Source: Metallyticus violacea (lineage: Eukaryota > Arthropoda > Insecta > Mantodea > Metallyticidae). From it: a DNA stretch of 64,000 nt. Position 1 is the first letter of the stretch. Every line of letters starts with the position of its first letter. The stretch is taken from contig CM060833.1 in NCBI GenBank assembly GCA_030762175.1, positions 161,235,501 to 161,299,500 of the forward strand, in the 5' to 3' direction. Position numbers and translations under genes: made by a program. The notes below the pieces were generated by a model, which did not search any database, was not told the origin of the DNA, and worked only from the letters and a program-made list of their open reading frames with translations. Below, piece by piece: positions 13,501 to 23,395 of this stretch.

Positions 13501-14703
13501 AAGAGTTCTAAAATAACCAATTCACTCTTCTGGAATAATGTTGGATTTAGTTACATGTTATATGTTACTTTTAACATTTTCCATATCCTACTAACATTTC
13601 CTTCACTTAATATCCTGATTAAATTTTCTTCATTTTTCCTTTTCCACTCATGTTTCTTGCTCTCTCTCAGCAGGTTATAAAATATTTACCCATCTAAATA
13701 TTCCTTCTATGTCTCCTCATCCCCTGCACCTCTCCATTTAATCAGCATTTGTTTCAACACTTCTTTTGCTACTTTAGTTTCATCATCATACACTCCTTGC
13801 CTCTATTCACAACTTCCATCCCATTTTCCATCTGTCTCCAGCTCTTTGCATTAATGTATTTATATTATTAATTGCCTTCTCTACTTCATTATTCTTTAAC
13901 ATATAACTTATTCCATTTTGGCATATTTGGTAATACTTTGATTCCAGATTCTGTTTAAATTTATTTCTGTTCCTCTTTCCATTTAAATGTAGTATATTGT
14001 CTAGTATAATTTTTTCCATCTCCTAAATTATCCACTACTAGTAGGAAGTGACCTCTACTTGAGTTGAAATTAAATATTTAAAATTACTCAAAATATACCC
14101 CATGTTGATTGGCCACAATATATAATCAATAACACTCTGGCTCTTATTATTAACAAAAGTAAATTCTCTCACCATATCTTCACCTTATCATTCAAAATGT
14201 CTAGTGCATTCACTTCACAGAATCCAATAATTTTTTTGCTACCTCTATCACTGGTTTATCTTTGTTATACCTTACTATATCTTTTTTTATTATTGTTTCA
14301 TTATTCCATACCATATCAGTCCCAAAATCAACATCTCCCTCACCTACTCTGATGTTAAAATCCCCCTTATTATTATAATCTCTGTATACAGATACTTCTC
14401 TTAAACTCTCTCTATCACTTTCCAATTGCTTCAGCATCTGAGGGTTATGTGATACTGTGACGATCGAGGTGGATTATACACTACTCCTAGGCATATAACA
14501 CTTTCATCCATTACAACCCATCCTTGACCATGTTTCTCTTATTACTCTTCTGAACAATTTCCTAATAAAATACCCAAGCCTCCTGTGGCTCTTCCCTTCC
14601 TTGCCACCACCTCTTCTTTTATTCCAACATATGTGAAAGCATCCACCGCTACATTCTCTTCCATTAGCCATGTTTCTACAACCTCCAAATAATCTCTCTT
14701 TCC

Positions 14704-14768
<65 letters not shown>

Positions 14769-17700
14769 GAAAGGTAAGAGAGAGGGTGCAATAAATAATG
14801 CAACATATTTTTTTTCTCAGCAGTTTATCTAGGAAAATGTATAATGTTTTATATGCGATGTCTTTGAACCTGCACACATTATCTAATACAACTTTATTTT
14901 CTTCTGCTGCAGTTGACTTTCATAATGGTGTCTCTGAGTAATGTGTTTTATAATTGAAGAGGAGTAATGTACAGTATAACTCCCCTTTTATGTTTGCAGA
15001 ATTTACATATTTCCATCATTTACAACTTTTTTGTCTCAATCCATGTATTCACAATATAAGCTTATTGCCATTTTTACACTACAAAATTTTGAATTTTCTG
15101 CTATTTACACTTTGTTGCACTACAAGACTTATGCTTTTGGAAAGAAAATAGTATCAGAATGAATGTAAATGCTTAAGGCACAACTATGACAAGTGACCAA
15201 AATCAAACCATGCATGTGAGTGAGCATTCCTGTGGTTCCATTTCTAGTAGCAGCATTGTTGTCTGCATGTAATTTTTTTAAGGTTGCATAAATTGATTGT
15301 GTTGTTAATAATCACAAATGTTTTTAAAGGTTCTGAAACTGAGTTGTCTTTAAAATGGATAAAAAGAAAGAAAGAGTTTTTATGAAGGAGAAGCTGAGCA
15401 TTCTTAAACACATTCAGGCTCACCAAGGAACATAAATATAACACTTACACAAAACTTAAGAATATCAGTATCTATGGTTAACACAATTGTTAAAAATAAA
15501 GACTTTGTTACATACGGAATTGCATGAAATTTTATTGAACTGGTTCCAAACTGCATGTGCTTCAAACATTCCCATAAGTTTTATTGTTAGTAAAAAAGTG
15601 CATAAAGTGGCAGATATGCTTCGCATTGAGAACTTTTTTTGCATCAAGTGGATAGTTTTCTAGATCCAAAAAGGTCTATAATATAGTGTATAAATCTGTT
15701 TATGATAAACAAAATAGTGTACAAGAAGAACCTGTTCTCAAATGGGAAAATAATAAATTGAAGGAACAATATGCTCCTAAGGACATTTTTATTATTCATT
15801 ATATTAGTCTTTTTTTTAATATTCTTACTAACAATAAGATTCGTGGGGATGTTTGAAGCACATGGAGTTTGGAACCAGTTCAATAAAATTTCATGCAATT
15901 CCGCATGTTTAGATTATATGGCATACTTTTTTTTTTTTCAATTTGGATAATTCCATTGATACTTTTTATAACCAAGTATTTATTTTTAACAATTGTGAAA
16001 AATAGCATTAGCTTACAGAGGTGCAAATTATTATGGACAAAGCACAATAAACTTTGCCATAAAGTAGATGCTGGTGATTCTGAAAAACTATGTCCATTAG
16101 CAAGTCTAAAGAGCCATGTTGTTTAAATATATCAGAAAATTGCCCACCAATTGTGATGCAAATTAACAGGCATGGATGATATCTGAACTCAAGCATGCAC
16201 AAGTAAATTTCAGCCAAATAGATTTATAGTATATTGGTGTTCTGTAAATTAAATACACATGCATGTATAAAAGAATTTCTCATAATTCATATTTTCTTGC
16301 AATTTATAATCTTTTAGTCCCTTGAAAAGGTGAAACAGGGTTATACTGTAATTACTTTTGACAGAAAATGAGACGATTACCTTCATTTAAAGGCACTTAA
16401 GATATGTATATAGAGAGAAGGCAATGTATAAAAGTTTGGCAAAAAGACTCTCATTATAGGAAGAAGGCAGTTTCACTTGATTATCCATGCCACAGGCAGC
16501 CACGCAATGCTGCCATATCTGCAATAATGTATTTGCTGATGTCCTTATTGGGTGATCAGTGAATAACAACCCAACAATTTGCTGTTCAACTTGATATTGC
16601 TGTTGGCAGTGTAAATAAAATTATCTACCAGTTAGAATATTGAGAGATGTGTACTTAATGGGTTTCTCAAAGCCTTAATGCTGATCATAAAGAATGGAGA
16701 GGCATCATCATTGCAAAGTTGCTTACTTGTTATGAGAATGAAGATGATTTGCCATCCAGCATAATTATGAGAGATACAAATGAATTCATCACTTTTAACC
16801 TGAGACCAAAAGATAATCTATTCAGCAGTATCACAAAACTTCCTGGAAAAAAATTTAAGACAGTATCCTTAGCTGATAAAGTATCCATATGGCATTTTCA
16901 CACTCAAAACCTTACAAATAATTCATTCATTACCTATCTTGGCACTATAAATGGCATAATTTGATAGTGAATGTTCTGTGGACAAAACATTTTCAGCCTT
17001 CAGAAAGCATATAAGAAAACATATTTCATAAGCTGCAGGAATGGGCATTTTTTTAACTAAATTAAATATGCGCAACAATAGTAAAAGACTCAAAATAAGC
17101 TTCATACTTATCAAAGAGAGACCATGAGTGGTTGAGGATAGATGATTTCTGCTGCTCTGTGTGCACTCTATGGGAAAATAGCTATTGCAGCTTTCCTTTT
17201 GTCTTAATCTTTCTAATTCTTTATATTTTATTTATTTTAACATTGATCTTTGTTTGTGTCATTGTACATGCTTCATTCATTAATATTCTTTCTATTAAAT
17301 GAAATTTAGAGAGAACTTCTAATATAAAATTTGTTTTCATATTAACTTGTTTTATTTTCACTGTTCAAAGTATGTCACAATTTTTATGGGTTAAGTTATT
17401 CATTCTTGTTGCTGTGCATACATATATTTTGGTTGCTTTTGAGCATTTTTATTTATTACAGATTTAAATTTTGGCAAGCTGGCAATGGGCTTTGGACTCT
17501 TAAAAATGCCAAAAATGCCAGAGCTGAAGAAGGTGAATGTGTCAGACTTTGAGGAACTTGAAGTGAATCTCAATAATATTGCTTATAAGTAAGTGCTTTT
17601 TTTAACTGCATAATCAAGTTAAACATTTAACCCATGCAGGTATAACTTGGTTTGATATGAATGAAGTATATGAATTTTCCCTCTAATTATCAAATGCACT

Positions 17701-20700
17701 AATGTATGAAATAATATACAATGTATTATGTTTATATCTATCATTCTTTAAACATCTTGTGACAGTTGTACAATATATTTGCATATTGTAAAATAGAAAG
17801 GTGCAGTGTTCTTATGCATTGCTTGGAGGCATACGTATCTATTATCCTTTATAACTAAACCATTTAGAAATGCAACCCTGTCAATAGCCATTTGCTGATA
17901 ATTTTTATTTGTATTGAGTCAAATCTAAAAACTGCTACAGCTTCATGTATCTATGTTTTAGTAGTAGTACATGCTTCATAGGCATTTGTATCTACTTTTT
18001 AACCACCTGTTGAAGAAAGTGCATATTTTATATTCATATGTTTGATGAGTCCTGCAATAACTTACTTTCAATCTTCTGCCAGATTCAACACAGATTCTTT
18101 TATTTCATGACTGTTTGTCCAAAAATGAATTTTCATGGCAGTTTTTCTATTTCTTGTTCCTGTTATGCACCTTTAGCCAGACATTTATGCTTCTCTTGGT
18201 TTAAAATGTGTATTTTAAAGTGCTAAGGTAATTTAAATTCTTTAAAGATTTTTGCAGTTTTTTGCAGCCAACAGGTGATATATCAATTTTTTAAAAATCT
18301 TTGTTTCTTTCTCTGTTGATGTGCCTTTTGCAGAAAATACAAAGTTCAAGTTCATATGTCATAGAGTCAAATAGAGTTTCCTTCAATGATTGCTCTGATT
18401 CTTCTGGCAGTTGACAAGTAACTGGATGATGTAGACAAGGGTCCACAAAACATATTTTAAGTAGCTTCAATCAAGTCAATACAAATAATCATTATGTTAA
18501 TTTGCTTCACTGTGCAAGTTTCAAATTGTCTATTGCATTAATAGCTATCTGTTTTGTTCTTAATTACCTAGTGAGTCGATTTAATAATCTTATGCTCCAC
18601 TTACTGTTGAACTAGCTTTGCATAATTCAACAGTAAGTGGAGCATAAGATTATTAAATCGACTCACTAGGTAATTAAGAACATAATAGTCGCTTCACTGT
18701 ATTGGTTCCAACACGAAATTAAATGTTATATTTAGCTATCTGTATATTTTTGTGCATTTGTAATCAAAGTAGAAGAAAATGCTCATGCCACTCATTTGCA
18801 GAACAATTGTTAATATTAATATGATATAAAATTGGTACTGTATTTTTCTGTAAAAATGTATAATATATAATGAATGCAACATTGCAAGCTCATTATAGTT
18901 TGTAATTTAGGATAAACAAAGCAGCAAAGCTATCATTATTTCTTTTTGTTCATAGGACATTAGTATATGCAACTGTGTGAACTATCACAAGTTTATGAAT
19001 ATTATAGTAAAATGGAAGAGAATATCAAATTTTTTTAATTTAAATTATATTGTTAAGAAAATTTCTTGTAAATTATAGGTTTTAAGGTTCAAACCCAGCC
19101 AAGGATGATGAATTTTTCTGGGCATAAAAACTTAAGCTTAAGTCCTCCAGGAGAAATTTAAAGAAATGGGTTGCTTGTCATAGATTTACAAGATAAAAAG
19201 CCTTATACTTGATAAAAAAGAGGTCCCTAGACAAAATTACTGGTTATTTCACATCGAAGCAATATCTTAGCATCACACACCAGATGGCATTTGAAAGGAT
19301 GTGCAGACCATTTAGAAATCTGTAAATACTAAGTGGAACCAAACTCAAATGTTAAGAAAAAAAAAGAGATAAATAGAAAACTTCTAAAAAAAATAATTGA
19401 AGACCAAGAAAAGAATTATCCTTTCGAATGCAGTTTTTGATCCTTTTAATTCATATATGGTACATTGGTACCTGAAACAGTCTTAAGTCTTAACCTTGTA
19501 AGTTGTTGGTGGTGGTGTTGTTGATGTTGATTAAGATGATGCATAGACTTTTGCATAAAGGACAAGATAAAAGCACTTATCTCAAATATCTGTTTTCAAT
19601 TTTCGTATTTAATGCATTAACACACACACATAAAGTTGTCAAATTTAATAAATGATTTCCCATATAGCAAATAATAGTATTAGACACTGTGTGTAAGTGG
19701 TGTAGTTGGCATCCATTACATTTTATCTTTTTGTTGGTTTCTTATTTGTGTTGCAATGTTTGATTGTCATTGTCAGTTTTGTAACTGGTAATTGATGTGT
19801 TATTTGCAATTATATAAATTGAATCACAAATTAATCATAGAGTGATCGCTTTATTGTTACAACAATGGTGGAAACACAGGAAAGCACAGATGTGATGGTA
19901 GAAGATTTTGAGCAGAAATGTCCAACTGCTCAGCTGGTGACATATCAAGCAATGTGAAATTTGAGCAAACAGGATTTTCTTCAACCTACTGTGAAGTGGT
20001 TGACCACAAATTATTAGAACAGAAGAAAATGCACATCTAGATGTGTCAACCCACTCCAGAGAAAAGGTATTGTGGACTGAGGATTAATCGTTACATTTTT
20101 ATTGATCTGAAATGGAGACTATATCAACCAAAACTCTTGCAAATACTACATGAAGATGATCTGGACCATTTTTAGGAATTCTGCAAATGACTTCTTGTGT
20201 GACATGGAATAATCCTGACTTTTAGAAATCCATTTTATGGACCAATGAAGCTTTGCTTAAACTGAATGTTAATTATTTGGCTTATTAAAGAGTATCTTTC
20301 AATATAACAGCTCTGGTCATTAGTATCCCATTCAATTCAGGGCATAAAATGGCCGATAAATTTTGCTCAAAGACTTTTCTTTCTGGTTTGAGGTTCTTTC
20401 ATGTGCCTTGTGTCATAAATCACTACAAGGAACCCCTTCAGAAGGAACCTATACTTAGGATTTTACATTCTAAAAAAATTGACCAACCCTGGCTGGCTTG
20501 AACCCACAACCAAGGGTTTACAAGGCAAGTATGGTTACCACTAAACCACCAGGACCAACTTAAGCTGAACAGTCATTGCATTTATGGGCATATGAAATTG
20601 TTAGGACAACTTGAAACACACTGGTGTGACAAGTGGCATTTGGAGTAGAAGTGTCATGCAATCATTCTTTTTTGAAGTGAACAATATTTCGAGATATTAA

Positions 20701-21934
20701 ACCTCTTTTAATATTCTTGATTCTATTGTCGTACACTTCTGAAATAAGTAGATAATAATGTTGTAATTTTAATAATGCCATTCCTACTTCAAAATCTAAA
20801 CTTTCACTCAGGCAGAACTTGTAATTTTAAACTCTTGAAAGTGTGAAATTAAAATTTACAAGATTTTTTTTTAAGTTTGTTTTGAGGTGCCATGTAAAGT
20901 TCATTGGTATTCACTTTTTTATTTTAATATATTTATTTCATAAAATTGTCAGTAATGTAATGCAGAAGAAAAAAATCTGTCTCATAAGCATTTATTAGTA
21001 TTCCTAAACTTTGTTGTCCTTTATATTATCCTAGGGACCCTCAGAAAGAGCAAATGCGTCAGCGAAAGCTGCAGAAATACCAGGAAACAGGAGTGTGGCC
21101 AAAGAATTGTAAGAAGCAAGGTAAAAGAACAAAGCAAACAGAACCATGGTCTCTTACAAAGCAGCGCAAACTAGACAAGAAGCTGAAAAGAAATAAAAGA
21201 AAGGAGAAAAAACTATTTATGAAGGAAGCAGGTTTAAACAAACTCAAAAGAAAGAAAGGTGTATGCCAAGAAGACATAGATGAACTTTCCAAAGACATTG
21301 CACTCATCAAGAAATTAAGGCAAAAGAGGGTAAGTAAAATATATTATAAAGATTACTTTTATATATATTGTTATATCATCAAAATTTCTTTCACATCCTT
21401 TTATACAGTAAAGTTATCCCAACATAGCTAAGCACACTCCACATTACACACAGCATTATTGATGATGATTAGCAAAATATCTGTAGATACCAAAAAAAAA
21501 AGGGGGGGGGCAAATGAATAGACAATAAAATTATTAGAATATTTATCCAATTTAAAAATTGTAAGTAGCAAATCATAAAATCTGCTGATTTCTCAGACCT
21601 AATTCTGTTTGATTTATATTTCTGAGACACTTTTAAAAGACAAAGTCTATAAATAAAATTTGTAAACATTAGATGTACTGCATACATAAAGAAACAATGA
21701 TTTATTGGAGTTCTAAGAAAAATATAAATGCAAACTACAAAGGAGCCTCCACCCATCTGACCCAGGCCAGAAATAATATTTCAGAAATAGAGTCACGGTA
21801 TGTGAATAAAAATTTGTTAATATATTTTATGTGTGTGCATTTTAAGCACTCTGTAGATTGTTTACATATTTTTTTCCCAGATAACACAAGAGGAATTTGA
21901 CAAGCAGTTTGACACCATAGAAGATGATTCTTAG
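7188..21934 (+). CDS. DDX55: DDX55/Spb4-like DEAD-box RNA helicase, C-terminal part (5 exons)
   Basis: ATP-dependent RNA helicase of the DDX55/Spb4 group; the family acts in the nucleolus on pre-60S ribosomal particles. The exons are 7188-7393, 7595-7763, 17462-17588, 21035-21329 and 21881-21934. All introns are GT-AG and the joined phases give 283 residues with no stop before TAG at 21932-21934. Residues 1-69 end the second RecA-like domain: motif V (TDVMARG, 6-12) and motif VI ([10 protein letters not shown], 35-44), whose arginines contact ATP. Residues of about 100-150 match the helicase-associated DUF4217 domain ([19 protein letters not shown]). The rest is a lysine-rich tail with the family's WS-containing patch and an acidic end. 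The Q, DEAD and SAT motifs must lie upstream of the window. Introns are 0.2, 9.7, 3.4 and 0.55 kb; the 9.7-kb one is full of retroelements. The coding sequence itself looks intact. Confidence 0.93.
7595..7763 (+). CDS. DDX55: DDX55 exon: start of helicase-associated C-terminal domain
   Basis: The exon follows a 201-bp intron, with acceptor ATACTCAG and donor GTAAAG. It encodes [14 protein letters not shown] and then [15 protein letters not shown], the signature start of DUF4217 in the Spb4/DDX55 group. It ends one base into the Asp codon completed by the next exon 9.7 kb downstream. Confidence 0.94.
7964..8555 (-). repeat. Tandem array of PLE termini, 200-bp unit x ~3 (family A)
   Basis: The block starting CACAGTGAAGCTCATGTGAA recurs at 8021, 8221 and 8421, exactly 200 bp apart. 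Each unit on the - strand reads CGGCCGAAGATGG, then GAAACCGGTT, then TTAGTGAAGCATGAAG. The array directly follows, on the - strand, the 3' end of the GIY-YIG copy at 8559-9052. It is a tandem repetition of a Penelope-like element's pseudo-LTR. Confidence 0.8.
8559..9052 (-). mobile_element. Penelope-like element, GIY-YIG domain (family A, left arm)
   Basis: An open frame of 156 residues plus upstream codons encodes [14 protein letters not shown], then [14 protein letters not shown] and [12 protein letters not shown]: the GIY-YIG endonuclease core with its CCHH-type Cys-x2-Cys. It continues [11 protein letters not shown] and [18 protein letters not shown]. Only the C-terminal endonuclease part survives; the reverse transcriptase is lost by 5' truncation at about 9052. 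There it meets a second copy head-to-head. The frame has no internal stop, so the insertion is fairly young. Confidence 0.85.
9048..9555 (+). mobile_element. Penelope-like element, GIY-YIG domain and 3' terminus (family A, right arm)
   Basis: It encodes the same GIY-YIG domain on the + strand ([20 protein letters not shown]), ending SDTT-stop at 9437. The terminal hammerhead-like segment (9460-9502) and the GTTAGTGAAGCATGAAG terminus follow. Against the left arm, the GIY motif has become EIY and a codon is missing in the AVAYHFW motif. Head-to-head with the copy at 8559-9052. Confidence 0.83.
9460..9502 (+). ncRNA. Hammerhead-like motif in PLE family A
   Basis: Order: CCGAAGA core (9464-9470), an extra U, stem II GGAGAU/AUCUUU (9472-9477, 9483-9488), GAAA, palindromic ACCGGU (9492-9497), U, then CCAU. 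The U4 position is C here, so activity is doubtful. Further copies on the - strand are at about 8091-8135, 8291-8335 and 8491-8535; the second has a fully paired stem I (ACGG/CCGU). Confidence 0.4.
9580..9760 (+). repeat. PLE family E terminal fragment
   Basis: ATTTTATGTAAGTAAATGGAG with TTTAGTGTAAAAAA matches the termini of the palindrome at 39409-39601. Upstream, GGGAGAGATTCTC followed by TGAAAACGTATC resembles the stem II/GAAA part of the same hammerhead-like fold. Confidence 0.5.
9770..10520. other. Intronic sequence, nothing recognised
   Basis: AT-rich, no coding frame or repeat recognised apart from short homopolymers such as the C-run near 10070. Confidence 0.5.
10520..10572. repeat. 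(AAT)n microsatellite
   Basis: About 17 uninterrupted AAT units. Given its place it may be the 3' tail of the - strand LINE that begins next to it. Confidence 0.9.
12931..13045. mobile_element. 115-bp insertion with 13-bp target-site duplication
   Basis: TACATTTTCATTT occurs at 12918-12930 and again at 13046-13058, flanking 115 bp that is clearly more GC-rich than its surroundings. No coding potential. TGGCTGAGC resembles a pol III box A, but there is no good box B. It may be a retrocopied small RNA or a short SINE. Confidence 0.6.
13099..13304. mobile_element. Snap-back PLE terminus pair (family B)
   Basis: Near-identical arms at 13155-13212 and 13247-13304 are inverted around part of the hammerhead-like motif (GGAACCGGTTTC). 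The left arm continues outward to the true PLE end (AAATGTAAATTGGAAC); the right arm stops at the CAATAATA position. TAACTCT at 13092 and 13305 may be the target-site duplication. It lies inside the - strand LINE. Confidence 0.75.
14705..14769. repeat. (AAT)n microsatellite
   Basis: About 21 units of AAT. It sits at the 5' edge of the LINE fragment and explains the apparent poly-Ile and poly-Leu frames on the - strand. Confidence 0.92.
15355..15905 (+). pseudogene. Pogo/Tigger-type transposase relic with inverted duplication
   Basis: [20 protein letters not shown] resembles the N-terminal CENP-B/psq helix-turn-helix. [35 protein letters not shown] and MLRIENFF follow, as in the second (Tc5-type) DNA-binding domain. 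Then come NIVYKSVYD and [12 protein letters not shown] leading to the first catalytic Asp. A 79-bp piece of the second domain (15515-15593) is repeated inverted at 15825-15903, right after that point, so the catalytic core is lost. Confidence 0.65.
16400..16870 (+). pseudogene. Mariner-like transposase relic
   Basis: [44 protein letters not shown] and IIMRDTNEF parallel the mariner helix-turn-helix, the WVPR-LT linker and the first catalytic motif (GDETW). The GDETW position is mutated and stops occur. Related copies are at 33960-34330 and 62984-64000. Confidence 0.68.
16880..17455. other. Intronic sequence before DDX55 exon, nothing recognised
   Basis: AT-rich, with a pyrimidine-rich run-up to the acceptor at 17461. 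No other feature seen. Confidence 0.5.
17462..17588 (+). CDS. DDX55: DDX55 exon: DUF4217 core
   Basis: The acceptor is TTATTACAG and the donor GTAAGT. The exon encodes [21 protein letters not shown] and an acidic stretch ending IAYK (last codon split). It aligns without gaps to the region that follows the AYAKHECN exon in this family, so no exon is missing between them. Confidence 0.94.
17590..18470. other. Intronic sequence, nothing recognised
   Basis: AT-rich DDX55 intron sequence without a repeat or frame I can name. Confidence 0.5.
18475..18720. mobile_element. PLE termini including a perfect 56-bp-arm palindrome (family C)
   Basis: Arms 18556-18611 and 18626-18681 are exact reverse complements around 14 bases. 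The right arm continues to GCTTCACTGTATTGGTTCC, the usual PLE terminus; a similar single terminus (GCTTCACTGTGCAAG) lies at about 18502-18530. The AAGTGGAGCATAAG arm sequence corresponds to AAGTGAAGCTTTAAG of family B. Confidence 0.75.
19080..19330 (+). repeat. SINE family 2 copy, diverged
   Basis: AAACCCAGCCAAGG with a later AGAAATTTAAAGAAATGGG body resembles the copy at 31260-31545 from box B onward. The tRNA-like head is missing. Confidence 0.45.
19850..20310 (+). pseudogene. DDE transposase relic (Tc/mariner superfamily)
   Basis: Fragments [17 protein letters not shown] and [17 protein letters not shown] parallel the stretch around the first catalytic Asp (YRPxLxxxLxEDDPDRR and WSDEAxFKLNG) of a transposase type common in arthropods. 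Frames are broken. Confidence 0.5.
20309..20562 (-). repeat. SINE family 2 copy (tRNA-derived)
   Basis: The - strand begins GGTCCTGGTGGTTTAGTGG (box A), then GTGGGTTCAAGCC (box B). It ends with GAGCAAAATTTATCGGCC and GAATTGAATGGGATACTAATG, as in the copies at 31260 and 41190. Confidence 0.75.
20563..21030. other. Intronic sequence, nothing recognised
   Basis: AT-rich DDX55 intron sequence ahead of the lysine-rich exon; no frame or repeat assigned. Confidence 0.5.
21035..21329 (+). CDS. DDX55: DDX55 exon: lysine-rich C-terminal tail
   Basis: The acceptor is ATCCTAG and the donor GTAAGT. It encodes [16 protein letters not shown], the family's [13 protein letters not shown] patch (AWSKQK in vertebrates, from memory), a basic coiled stretch, and [16 protein letters not shown]. 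This is likely an RNA- or pre-ribosome-contacting tail. Confidence 0.93.
21700..21775 (-). repeat. LINE 3'-end fragment
   Basis: AAACTACAAAGGAGCCTCC and ACCCATCTGACCCAGG match the - strand LINE's 3' untranslated end at 10640-10675. It is a short, diverged copy inside the last DDX55 intron. Confidence 0.5.
21881..21934 (+). CDS. DDX55: DDX55 last coding exon and stop
   Basis: The acceptor is a strong polypyrimidine tract ending TTCCCAG. It encodes [10 protein letters not shown] followed by TIEDDS and TAG. The ITxEEFxK end and acidic finish are what the family shows. Confidence 0.92.
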   Translation: MTQEEFDKQFDTIEDDS

Positions 21935-21990
21935 ACTTAACATTTTTACATTCTCTTGGAAATGTAAATAACTGTATTTCACATCATTGT

Positions 21991-22041
21991 AATAAATATT
22001 CTTAATAATAAACTTCCTAGTATCATTAAATGCTCAATAAA
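21991..22041 (+). terminator. DDX55 candidate poly(A) signals
   Basis: AATAAA hexamers occur at 21991, 22007 and 22036, 57-100 bases after the DDX55 stop codon. The true cleavage site cannot be chosen from sequence alone. Confidence 0.6.
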
Positions 22042-22495
22042 AATAAAAAGAAGACACATATGAGGTAGCATATGAAAGGTTCATCAGATACTAGTGAAAG
22101 AATCTGCTTAAGCATTTAAATGCTTTCTTATAGATTTCCGTCTTTTTCTTATGCCAAATAAGAACCGTCTTTTGTAAAAATTTATGTAAAAAAATGTTTT
22201 GAATTATTTACATAGAATGCACAAAATTTATTTGTAAAAATAAACCTTCAACAATTAATCTTTTAGCATCTAACAAACTTGCTTATATGCATTACCACAG
22301 TATAATTAAAAACACACAGGAAGTGATGCAATATATCATCTCCAGTATGAAAAGAGCATTCCTTTCATTATTAAATGCAAATATATGCCGTTTTCATTCC
22401 TTCCCTTGACTAGGGTCTCATATTCTATAATATCAGCAATGTTTTTATATATTCATAGATGTATGAACATGTACTCTTGAAGTTATTAACACTGA
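22042..22495. other. Intergenic sequence downstream of DDX55, nothing recognised
   Basis: AT-rich sequence between the DDX55 poly(A) signals and a mariner; no coding or repeat signal seen. Confidence 0.5.
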
Positions 22496-22784
22496 AGTAC
22501 GAGAAGCGTTTGAAAAGTTCTCGGAATGACCCACAGATCGCAGCGCAGTAGTTCCAAAGCATTTTGTTATCAAAACCCACCATCTTCTATAAAAACATTT
22601 GTGAACAATACATGGATAGGTGAGGAATCATAATAGTTGTAACTGTTTATTCCAATATACATATGTGAATAAGTACAAGAAAATTCAAAATATTGAACAT
22701 CATGTGATTACTAAATATGTGGAGGGTATGAATACAACAGAAATAAATGACAAACACTCTAAGGGACTCTGCATGACGCTTTTC

Positions 22785-23112
22785 AACAATTGATATCATT
22801 GTATGATTCAGTTGAACTACACACTCTTAAAGCTTCACTTACTTGTCATAAATGTATGGAACCAGTTTCGAGAACATTTAGTTCTCATCTTCAGCCAGTT
22901 CAACTGTCTGCTCTGGTGGTGTGTATGTGTGTGTGATAAAGTTGTAGTTTATGTTTTCATCCCCGACAATGTCAAAGTTCATTATGCTGTCTTTATATTT
23001 GTAGATGTAGATTTTCTCCCAGGTTGCTAATTCCTCAGGTCCTTGTACTGATTTTAATAATTTTGCTTTATTTATTATGTCCTGATTTTGTGTCCAAAAG
23101 TGATATACTACA
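22785..23112 (-). mobile_element. Penelope-like element fragment (family B, left arm)
   Basis: On the - strand it encodes YHFWTQNQDIINKAKLLKS, then [21 protein letters not shown]: the end of the GIY-YIG protein. The terminus with GAAACTGGTTCC and AAGTAAGTGAAGCTTTAAG follows. Truncated at about 23112, where it joins the + strand copy head-to-head. Confidence 0.8.
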
Positions 23113-23395
23113 CATCATTGCCGGGGATGAAAACATAAACTACAAGTTTATCACACCGCCACCAGAGCAGAATATACATTCCCACAGCTCAACGAATGAT
23201 CCGACAGTTGAACTTTAGCCTGGCTGAAGATGGGAACTAAATGTTCTGGAAACCGGTTCCATACATTTATGAAAAGTAAGTGAAGCTTTAAGAGTGTGTA
23301 GTTCAACTGAATCATACAATGATATCAATTAATATGATTAGCTTCACTGTGCAAGTTCCAATTTACATTTAAGTAAAAATTGAAATGGAGTTTAA
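23113..23395 (+). mobile_element. Penelope-like element 3' end (family B, right arm)
   Basis: It encodes AGDENINYKFITPPPEQNI up to a stop at about 23218. Then GCTGAAGATGGGAACT, GAAACCGGTTCC and the complete terminus to CAATTTACATTTAAG. It extends further out than the left arm, which ends near GATATCATTG. Confidence 0.8.

Larger units (their letters stand above)
10573..14704 (-). mobile_element. Decayed APE-type LINE (non-LTR retrotransposon)
   Basis: Read leftward from about 14700, protein fragments follow LINE order. Endonuclease: [16 protein letters not shown] near 14650 and [15 protein letters not shown] near 14360. Reverse transcriptase: [17 protein letters not shown] near 13350, [18 protein letters not shown] near 12750, [13 protein letters not shown] near 12620 and FNLFIDDIL near 12450. 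Then a C-terminal region ([16 protein letters not shown] near 11800) and an untranslated 3' end near 10650-10870. Frameshifts and stops abound. Two insertions (12931-13045 and 13099-13304) interrupt it. Confidence 0.8.

Noticed and set aside
14504..14877. Frames with poly-Ile or poly-Leu
   Set aside because: They come from the (AAT)n microsatellite at 14705-14769. Only the parts after the repeat resemble LINE endonuclease.
23024..23218. Apparent fusion protein ending in PPPEQNIHSHSSTNDPT
   Set aside because: The frame reads through the head-to-head PLE junction; only the part after 23113 is PLE coding sense.
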